12,637 bases of DNA from Xanthobacteraceae bacterium (GTDB lineage: Bacteria > Pseudomonadota > Alphaproteobacteria > Rhizobiales > Xanthobacteraceae): the NCBI GenBank assembly GCA_025929595.1, contig JAICQA010000045.1, positions 1 to 12,637 on the forward strand, written 5' to 3'. Position 1 is the stretch's first letter. Every line of letters starts with the position of its first letter. Under the pieces are notes generated by a model, which made no database searches, was not told the origin of the DNA, and was given only the letters and a program-made list of their open reading frames with translations. The translations under genes were made by a program, and so were the position numbers. Shown piece by piece: positions 7,813-12,637 of the stretch.

Positions 7813-7814
7813 GT

Positions 7815-7821
7815 CCCCTTT
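7815..7821 (-). promoter_or_regulatory. Ribosome binding site deciding the PBP start
   Basis: On the minus strand AAAGGGG lies 2 nt before the ATG at 7812 and continues a purine-rich run (GCGGGAAAGGGG). It is the only such stretch near any candidate start, and it supports 7812 over the upstream in-frame starts. Confidence 0.5.
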
Positions 7822-7866
7822 CCCGCTTCTCGCACGCGCCGAATGTGGCGGTGCGAATCTCCCGTC

Positions 7867-7970
7867 GCTCGCATGGAAGCTCGCATGGCCCTGATCCGCG
7901 CTCGCCATGCGGGCGTTTGTCTTTGCCCGCATGGGTGCTCGCCGGCCCAAAGCCGGCTCGCCATGCGGGC
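7867..7970. repeat. Cluster of short direct and inverted repeats upstream of the PBP gene
   Basis: GCTCGCATGG occurs at 7867-7876 and 7879-7888. GCTCGCCATGCGGGC occurs exactly at 7900-7914 and 7956-7970. The inverted unit GCCCGCATGG lies between them (7925-7934). That central unit can pair with the copy on either side: a 10-bp stem with a 10-nt loop (7905-7934), or a longer hairpin (7925-7970) that also encloses GCCGGC-ccaaa-GCCGGC (7941-7957). The two folds exclude each other. A further 9-bp inverted copy, GCCCGCATG, lies at 8023-8031, beyond the CtrA boxes. The cluster sits in the probable 5' leader of the PBP transcript. No T-run follows either hairpin, so a simple terminator is unlikely. 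Confidence 0.75.
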
Positions 7971-7974
7971 TCCG

Positions 7975-7989
7975 TTAAGGAAATCTAAA
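7975..7989. promoter_or_regulatory. CtrA-type box, near match
   Basis: TTAAGGAAATCTAAA matches TTAA-N7-TTAA at 7 of 8 fixed positions. It starts 24 bp from the start of the perfect box at 7999, so the two would lie on roughly the same helix face. It is about 165 bp upstream of the PBP start codon. Confidence 0.45.
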
Positions 7990-7998
7990 TGGGGCGAT

Positions 7999-8013
7999 TT
8001 AAGGGGGGGTTAA
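7999..8013. promoter_or_regulatory. CtrA-type box, perfect TTAA-N7-TTAA
   Basis: TTAAGGGGGGGTTAA fits the full binding consensus of the alphaproteobacterial cell-cycle regulator CtrA. It lies in a local AT-rich island (7975-8013) inside otherwise very GC-rich DNA, between the MocR gene end and the PBP start about 190 bp downstream on the minus strand. This is the expected place for control of the PBP gene. Confidence 0.6.
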
Positions 8014-8173
8014 GTCGCGTCGGCCCGCATGCCATGCAGTTTCACGACAAATAAGCGTCACCCTAAGGCGCTCGCGCAGTCCGGCTTCCCGTTCTGCTCG
8101 TTTCGCCAACGCGGAAAATCAGCATCCCTGACGCAGGCAATGTTCCGACGCCGTCGAAACGAATTCCGCCAAA
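8014..8173. other. Non-coding stretch after the MocR gene
   Basis: This is the far part of the 361-bp gap between the MocR stop and the PBP start. I see no gene and no hairpin followed by a T-run. One 8-bp inverted pair (TCGTTTCG at 8098, CGAAACGA at 8155) has a loop of about 49 nt, too long for an intrinsic terminator. Confidence 0.4.
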
Positions 8174-9634
8174 TCAGATCGATCGAAGCGTCTTGCCTAA
8201 AATTTCGATGCCGGGACGGATTCGATCCGTCGGAATCGACGAAACGCCGAGGCGGAAAAAGTTCGACGGTTCGTGGCTGCCGTAGAAAAGGTCTTTGCCA
8301 GGCTCGATGACGACGCCACGTGCCAGCGCGGCGTCGGCAAGTTTCTGTGCGTCGAGGCTCGTCGGCCCCTGCATCCAGAAGCTGGTGCCGCCGGCTGTGG
8401 CCGCCGTACTCGCTTCGGGAATGAATTCGGCCAGCGCCTCCTTCATCATTCCCCATCGTTCGCGCAGCGCTTCGCGCAGCCGGCGGATATGCGAATCGTA
8501 ATAGCCCAGCGAGATGAAGATCGACGTGGTCCGCTGGTTGTTCGCAGGCGGATGACGATACATCTGCCGCCGCAAGGCTCGCGCCTCTGCAACGAAGTCC
8601 GCGGGCCCGACCATGTAGCCGATCCGCAAGCCCGGGAACATCGATTTCGAGAGGCTGCTCGCGTAAAGAACGCGATTTCCCTCATCGAGCGACTTGAGCG
8701 CGGGAATCGGCTGGGTGACGAAGTTGGTTTCGTTTTCGTAGTCGTCTTCGATGATGAGAAAGTCGTGTTCGGCGGCGCTGGCGAGCAGCGCCTCGCGGCG
8801 GTGCAGGGGAAGCGTCACATTCGTCGGATATTGATGACTTGGCGTCAGATAGACGAGGTTGCAGTCGCGCAGGCGATCATCGATTACCAGGCCTTCGGCA
8901 TCGACATCGATCGGCAGAATGCGTGCTTCCTCGCGGATGAAGGCGTTGCGGATGTCGGAGTAGCCGGGATTTTCGATCCCGACCGTAGTCTTTGACGACG
9001 CGAGAAGCGTGGCCGCGAGATAGAGCGCGTTCTGCGCGCCCATTGTGATCAGCACCTGGTCCGGCGTTGCGATGATGCCGCGGCGCGGAAGGAGCTTCGA
9101 GCAGATCTGCTCGATCAGCGTGGGATCGTCCTGATGAATGGCGTCGCCCGTCCACTCCAGAACCTCCGAACGCGCGAGCGCCAGGCGCGAACATTCGCGC
9201 CATTCGGAGATTGGAAACAGCGACGGGTCGGTTTGCCCGTAGATGAATGGATACGGATAGGAGTGGGAGTTGAGCGGCGTGCGGATATAGGGCTGCCGGC
9301 TTGGATGGAATTTCAGTTTGCGCGTCCAGACTGACTGGCGCGCCGGGGGCTGCTGGCCCTTCTTTTCGGGCCGCACCCAGCCGGTCTTCGCTTCGCAGTT
9401 GACGAAGTATCCCGCGCGGTCACGGACGCTGAGATATCCGTCGGCTGCGAGCCGCTCATACACCTGAACGATGGTGTTGCGCGAAACGCGCAGCGAAATC
9501 GCCAGCTCGCGCGTAGACGGCATCTTCTGTTCAGGGAGCAGGCTGCCGCCGAGGATGGCGGCGACGATATGCTCACGGACCTGGTTGTGGATGCTCGTCG
9601 TACCGATGCGGCGGACACGGAACAGCATGTTCAT
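8174..9634 (-). CDS. MocR-family transcriptional regulator (GntR winged helix fused to an aminotransferase domain)
   Basis: This PLP-dependent regulator belongs to the MocR/GabR/TauR/PdxR group. Of its 486 residues, about 12-78 form a GntR winged helix-turn-helix (PSTRELAISLRVSRNTIVQVYE, wing ending AGYFV). After a linker, residues from about 128 onward form a fold-type I aminotransferase-like domain. The PLP-binding lysine is K330 in SSLSKSMFPG; D297 (IIEDDY), 33 residues earlier, matches the D279-K312 spacing of GabR, and Y299 corresponds to its Y281. PSHQYPTNVTLPL is a MocR hallmark. The usual EDDYDSE reads EDDYENE here, which may affect ligand choice. Such proteins normally bind repeats in the gap to a divergent gene that they activate, while repressing themselves. 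Here that gene is the aminotransferase, 157 bp away, so an inducible amine-utilisation switch is likely. Confidence 0.92.
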   Translation of the reverse strand: MNMLFRVRRIGTTSIHNQVREHIVAAILGGSLLPEQKMPSTRELAISLRVSRNTIVQVYERLAADGYLSVRDRAGYFVNCEAKTGWVRPEKKGQQPPARQSVWTRKLKFHPSRQPYIRTPLNSHSYPYPFIYGQTDPSLFPISEWRECSRLALARSEVLEWTGDAIHQDDPTLIEQICSKLLPRRGIIATPDQVLITMGAQNALYLAATLLASSKTTVGIENPGYSDIRNAFIREEARILPIDVDAEGLVIDDRLRDCNLVYLTPSHQYPTNVTLPLHRREALLASAAEHDFLIIEDDYENETNFVTQPIPALKSLDEGNRVLYASSLSKSMFPGLRIGYMVGPADFVAEARALRRQMYRHPPANNQRTTSIFISLGYYDSHIRRLREALRERWGMMKEALAEFIPEASTAATAGGTSFWMQGPTSLDAQKLADAALARGVVIEPGKDLFYGSHEPSNFFRLGVSSIPTDRIRPGIEILGKTLRSI

Positions 9635-9663
9635 CGGCTTGGCTCACGCGAAAGGCGGAAACT

Positions 9664-9712
9664 GGCGCTATCTCGGTATCTTAGCCGCGGATAGCGTGCC
9701 AACGCCACTATC
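9664..9712. promoter_or_regulatory. Putative MocR operator (CTATC half-sites)
   Basis: Three related half-sites lie between the divergent MocR and aminotransferase genes: GGCGCTATC (9664-9672), the inverted GATAGCGTGCC (9690-9700) and GCCACTATC (9704-9712). The first and last are direct repeats matching at 7 of 9 positions and spaced 40 bp, about four helical turns. The first and second form a 7-bp perfect inverted repeat. MocR regulators commonly bind spaced direct repeats in exactly this setting. Assignment is by position and repeat pattern only. Confidence 0.45.
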
Positions 9713-9736
9713 CCCATTTCGGGGCACATGCGACGT

Positions 9737-9746
9737 GCGCATGCGC
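9737..9746. repeat. 10-bp perfect palindrome upstream of the aminotransferase
   Basis: GCGCATGCGC is a perfect palindrome 45 bp before the TTG start; a related GCACATGCG lies just upstream at 9724-9732. It may be an additional regulator contact or may be chance in GC-rich DNA. Confidence 0.25.
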
Positions 9747-9780
9747 CTTTTTCCGTGCGGTACGACCGGTGGTTCATAAC

Positions 9781-9784
9781 AGGG
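9781..9784 (+). promoter_or_regulatory. Ribosome binding site supporting a TTG start
   Basis: AGGG ends 7 nt before the TTG at 9792. An in-frame stop at 9777-9779 excludes any earlier start, and the next ATG (9825) would cut off the conserved NHW of the NHWMPF motif. Confidence 0.55.
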
Positions 9785-9791
9785 TGCGACG

Positions 9792-11099
9792 TTGCAACTG
9801 ACAAACTCGCTGCAAAACCACTGGATGCCGTTCACGGCCGACCGTGCATTCAAGGCCGATCCGCGCATGCTCGTGAGGGCGGAAGGCATGTACTACTGGA
9901 ACGAACGCGGCGACCGGCTGATCGACAGTTGCGCCGGCCTCTATACGCACGCCGCCGGGCATTGCCACCCGGCCATCGTTGCGGCGATCGAGCAGCAGGC
10001 GCGCACGCTCGACTATGCGATGGCATTTCAGTTCGGTCATCCGGCATCCTTCGAGCTTGCCGCGCGTGTCGCCGCGCTGACGCCGGGAAATCTCAACCGG
10101 ATCTTTTTCGTCAACTCGGGATCGGAATCCGTCGACACGGCCCTCAAAGTCGCTCTCCAGTATCACAAGGTCCGCGGACAGGGACAGCGCACCCGTTTCG
10201 TCGGACGCGAGCGCGGCTATCACGGCGTCAATTTTGGCGGCACGTCGCTCGGCGGCATGGTGCGCAACAAGGAAAGCTTCGGTCCTGGCCTGACCGGCGT
10301 TCATCACATGCGCCACACCTGGCGCGCCGACCAGACGTTCGTGAAGGGGCAGCCGCCCGAAGGCGCCGATCTCGCCAACGACCTCGAACGTTTCGTGCAG
10401 TCCTATGGCGCCGACACGATCGCCGCCTGCATTGTCGAGCCGATTGCCGGCTCGGGCGGCGTGCTGGTGCCGCCAGTCGGCTATCTCCAGCGGCTGCGCG
10501 AGATCTGCGATACCTACGGCATCCTGCTGATCTTCGATGAAGTGATCTGCGGCTTCGGCCGCACCGGCGCCCCCTTCGGCTCACAGGCGTTCAACGTGAC
10601 CCCCGACATCATGACCATGGCCAAAGCGCTCACCAACGGCACCGTGCCGATGGGCGCGGTGGCTTTTGACGACCGTATCTATGAAACGATCAGCGGTGCC
10701 GCCCCCGACAATTCAGTGGAGCTTTTCCACGGTTACACCTATTCCGGGCATCCGCTCGCCTGCGCGGCAGGCATTGCGTCGTTGAACGTGTACCGGGACG
10801 AGGGCCTGTTCGAGCGCGCAAACTCCATCGCCGACAAATTTCTTGAACGGGTATTTTCCCTGAAGGACATTTCCGCGGTGAAGGACATCCGCGGCTACGG
10901 CATGCTGGCCGCGATCGACATCGAGCCGTATGGCGCTGCCGTGCGTCGCGGCTTCGAGTTACTGCGCCACTGCTATGAGAATGGCATGGTCCTCAGAGTG
11001 GGCACGGATACCGCCGTGCTGGCGCCGGCCCTGATCGCCAACGACGATCATCTGGACGAAATTGTCGACCACCTGCGCGCTGCATTAGAGCAGTTTTGA
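9792..11099 (+). CDS. Class III PLP-dependent omega-aminotransferase (beta-alanine/omega-amino acid:pyruvate type)
   Basis: The enzyme probably moves the amino group of an omega-amino acid or amine to pyruvate or another keto acid, in the cytoplasm. The 435-residue product has the class III features in order: NHWMPFTADR (9-18), phosphate-binding SGSES (109-113), YHG (143-145), FDEV with D249, GFGRTG (254-259), PLP lysine K278 in TMAKALTNG, HGYTYSGHPLACAAG (313-327), and R402 in LRVGTDT. NHWMPFTA at the start and R402, which aligns with the dual-substrate arginine of omega-amino acid:pyruvate aminotransferases, favour that subgroup over ornithine or acetylornithine enzymes. The latter motif reads GTD here rather than GGD. 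Translation starts at TTG 9792, supported by AGGG 7 nt upstream. It diverges from the MocR gene, which probably activates it, and precedes a solute-binding protein gene. The natural substrate is unknown; taurine, GABA and beta-alanine are candidates. Confidence 0.88.
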   Translation: MQLTNSLQNHWMPFTADRAFKADPRMLVRAEGMYYWNERGDRLIDSCAGLYTHAAGHCHPAIVAAIEQQARTLDYAMAFQFGHPASFELAARVAALTPGNLNRIFFVNSGSESVDTALKVALQYHKVRGQGQRTRFVGRERGYHGVNFGGTSLGGMVRNKESFGPGLTGVHHMRHTWRADQTFVKGQPPEGADLANDLERFVQSYGADTIAACIVEPIAGSGGVLVPPVGYLQRLREICDTYGILLIFDEVICGFGRTGAPFGSQAFNVTPDIMTMAKALTNGTVPMGAVAFDDRIYETISGAAPDNSVELFHGYTYSGHPLACAAGIASLNVYRDEGLFERANSIADKFLERVFSLKDISAVKDIRGYGMLAAIDIEPYGAAVRRGFELLRHCYENGMVLRVGTDTAVLAPALIANDDHLDEIVDHLRAALEQF

Positions 11100-11163
11100 T
11101 CGACGGCCGGCGCGGGCTCGTGTAAGTCGCTCGCAACTCGCGCGAGTAGTTCCCCGCCTCGGG

Positions 11164-11181
11164 CGCTGCATCGCGGCAGCG
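11164..11181 (+). terminator. Weak terminator-like hairpin after the aminotransferase gene
   Basis: A 6-bp GC-rich stem with a 6-nt loop lies 65 bp past the stop codon. No U-tract follows, so it may only stabilise the mRNA 3' end or be chance. Confidence 0.25.
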
Positions 11182-11376
11182 TCATGCTTGATGAATCTGC
11201 GTGTTTGGCGCGGCTCGCGGCAATTCAGCAGAACAGACCAGATTTGACCTTTCGACCATACCAGCGACGCTCGCGGGCTCTCCGCGATTGTCCCGGCTGC
11301 AATTGCTGAAGAAGATGGATTCGGCGCGAACAACGCCGCCGCTGTGATACAACGGAACGGACGGTTGGGTCCGGTT

Positions 11377-11381
11377 AGGAG
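11377..11381 (+). promoter_or_regulatory. Shine-Dalgarno of the solute-binding protein gene
   Basis: AGGAG lies 4 nt before the ATG at 11386. It is the strongest ribosome site in the window, in line with the high output expected of a periplasmic binding protein. Confidence 0.7.
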
Positions 11382-11385
11382 TTCC

Positions 11386-12637
11386 ATGAAAACGCAAATG
11401 CTTCTTCGCGGCGCAGTGGTCATCGCTGCCGCCGCATTCGTACTCGGAACGGCAGGGTCCGTAACCGCCGCGCCAAAAGGTACGCTCAACTACGCGACAA
11501 TGATTCAAAACAAGAACTGGAATCCGCTGGTTCGCTCCGGCGAAACCTATACGCGCATTCCGTTCGAAGGCCTGATCCGGGTCGAGCCGGACGGCTTCAC
11601 GCTGAAGCCGCATCTCGCCACAGCCTGGGAACTGACGCCGACCGAGTTGAGTCTCACTTTGCGGTCGGGTGTGGTCTTCCATGACGGCACGCCGTTCAAC
11701 GCGGCGGCGGTCAAGACCAACCTCGAGTGGATCAAGACCTCCGGCACGCAGTGGGCCGCCACGCTCGATACGGTCGATGACATCGTCGTAAAGGACGACA
11801 CGCACATCACGCTAAAGCTGAGTCGCCCGACGCCGACCATGGCTGCTCGTCTCGCGACCCGCGGTCTCTACATGGTGTCGCCGAAATTCCTCGAGACCAA
11901 GGACTGGACGAAAGCCGTCGGTACCGGTCCATGGACCTACGATGCCGAGGCCTCGCAGGTTGGCACCAAAGAAGTGTTCCGCCTGTTCCCGAAATACTGG
12001 GCGCTCGACAAGGTCGGTGTCGAGTCGGTCGTGATGCACGCCATTCAGGACCCCAATGTCGCGCTGAACGCGCTGCGGACGGGGCTGGTCGACGTCGCTG
12101 AAATGACCTCTTCACTCAACGCCGCAGTCAAGGCGGCCGGCCTCGAGGTTCAGACGGCAGCGACGCTGACGCAGCACTTCCTGTTCCTCGACCGCAAAAA
12201 CATGTTCGCCGACGCCAATGTGCGCAAGGCGTTTTGCACGGCAGTCGATCTGAAAGCGATTTCGGTCGCCTCCTTTGAAGGCACGATGGAGCCGGTGTCG
12301 CAGCGCTTCCCGAAGGGTCAGTCCGGACACAATCCCAGCGTCAAGGGATACCAGTACGATCCGGCGGCCGCGAAGAAATATCTTGCCACCGCGGGTAACC
12401 CGAAGATCTCGCTGACGCTGCCGATGTATCCGGGCATTCAGACGACGATGACCCTGGTCGCGCAGATGCTCCGCCAGGTCGGTATCGACGCCAACACGCA
12501 GCAGATGACTACCGGTCAGTACTTCACCTATTACCAGTCCGATCGCTACCCGCTGCAGATCAATACGAGCGCCACGGAAAGCATCGGGCCGCTGGACTAC
12601 TATCAGTTCCGCTTCAGCCCGACGGGCGTCGGCAACC
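11386..12637 (+). CDS. ABC importer periplasmic solute-binding protein, family 5 (DppA/OppA type; 3' end cut by window edge)
   Basis: This is a periplasmic receptor that would hand its ligand to an ABC importer whose permease and ATPase genes probably lie past the right edge. 417 codons are visible; the family runs to about 500-530 residues, so roughly 100 are missing. A Sec signal peptide is clear: basic start (MKTQMLLRG), hydrophobic core (about 10-24) and cleavage near residues 28-29 (VTA-A or TAA-P). There is no lipobox cysteine, so it is a soluble protein. Family 5 features include FEGLIRVEPDG, LKPHLATAWELTP, LTLRSGVVFHDGTPFNAAAV, VGTGPW and a VRKAF helix. Family ligands range from di- and oligopeptides to nickel and opines, so the ligand cannot be named. 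Its place after the aminotransferase suggests that it captures the amino compound used there, but the 286-bp gap leaves separate transcription possible. Confidence 0.9.
   Translation, partial: MKTQMLLRGAVVIAAAAFVLGTAGSVTAAPKGTLNYATMIQNKNWNPLVRSGETYTRIPFEGLIRVEPDGFTLKPHLATAWELTPTELSLTLRSGVVFHDGTPFNAAAVKTNLEWIKTSGTQWAATLDTVDDIVVKDDTHITLKLSRPTPTMAARLATRGLYMVSPKFLETKDWTKAVGTGPWTYDAEASQVGTKEVFRLFPKYWALDKVGVESVVMHAIQDPNVALNALRTGLVDVAEMTSSLNAAVKAAGLEVQTAATLTQHFLFLDRKNMFADANVRKAFCTAVDLKAISVASFEGTMEPVSQRFPKGQSGHNPSVKGYQYDPAAAKKYLATAGNPKISLTLPMYPGIQTTMTLVAQMLRQVGIDANTQQMTTGQYFTYYQSDRYPLQINTSATESIGPLDYYQFRFSPTGVGN

Larger units (their letters stand above)
11100..11385. other. Non-coding stretch between aminotransferase and solute-binding protein genes
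   Basis: These 286 bp hold no supportable gene. They contain a perfect palindrome ACTCGCGCGAGT (11136-11147) and a hairpin CGCTGC-atcgcg-GCAGCG (11164-11181) without a T-run. No CTATC/GATAG half-site like those upstream of the aminotransferase occurs here. I see no convincing -35/-10 pair before the next gene. Confidence 0.5.

Noticed and set aside
7813..7950. N-terminal extension of the PBP to an in-frame start at 7950
   Set aside because: The added 46 codons are read from the repeat cluster, and only the ATG at 7812 has a nearby ribosome site.
7867..8031. A CRISPR array
   Set aside because: Units are only 10-15 bp, alternate in orientation and have irregular spacing; no cas genes are nearby.
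11244..11272. TTGACC as a -35 element for the solute-binding protein gene
   Set aside because: No -10-like hexamer is found 16-18 bp downstream.
11182..11805. Minus-strand open frames over the solute-binding protein gene
   Set aside because: They are shadows; the plus frame from 11386 has a strong ribosome site, a signal peptide and family 5 motifs and stays open to the window edge.

Overview
The window looks like chromosomal DNA of a GC-rich alphaproteobacterium, most likely of the Hyphomicrobiales (Bradyrhizobium/Rhodopseudomonas/Xanthobacteraceae type). The evidence is an ActR/ActS (RegA/RegB) redox two-component pair, an intracellular polyhydroxyalkanoate (PHA) depolymerase, a perfect CtrA-type TTAA-N7-TTAA box, a MocR regulator, and the heavy GC codon bias. 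There are no rRNA, tRNA, IS or CRISPR elements. Nine protein genes are supported; the first and last run off the window.

Layout. (1) 1-1802, minus strand: the sensor kinase ActS, followed by the response regulator ActR (cut by the left edge). (2) 1904-3462, plus strand, divergent from actS: a two-gene ABC-2 type exporter (ATPase and permease, ATGA overlap). (3) 3498-5716, plus strand: a recognisable promoter with an overlapping TGTTGC-N3-GCAACA palindrome, then intracellular PHA depolymerase (phaZ) and a YgjP/SprT-like metalloprotease. (4) 5713-7812, minus strand: a class A penicillin-binding protein (PBP1A family), convergent with and overlapping the protease gene by 4 bp. Its upstream region (7813-8173) holds a cluster of short direct and inverted repeats and two tandem CtrA-type boxes. 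(5) 8174-12637: a minus-strand MocR-family (GntR-aminotransferase fusion) regulator; divergent from it, a class III omega-aminotransferase; then the start of a family 5 periplasmic solute-binding protein (cut by the right edge).

How the parts work together. ActSR is a global redox switch; its neighbouring exporter has no substrate that can be read from sequence. PhaZ mobilises stored PHA, and its promoter carries what looks like a PhaR-type operator. The PBP makes peptidoglycan and, from its CtrA boxes, may be tied to the cell cycle. The MocR/aminotransferase/solute-binding protein block looks like an inducible uptake-and-deamination module for an amino compound: the binding protein captures it, the aminotransferase removes the amino group, and MocR probably senses PLP or its adduct with the amine. 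The substrate is unknown. This block and the non-coding signals before phaZ and the PBP gene are the least ordinary parts of the window.
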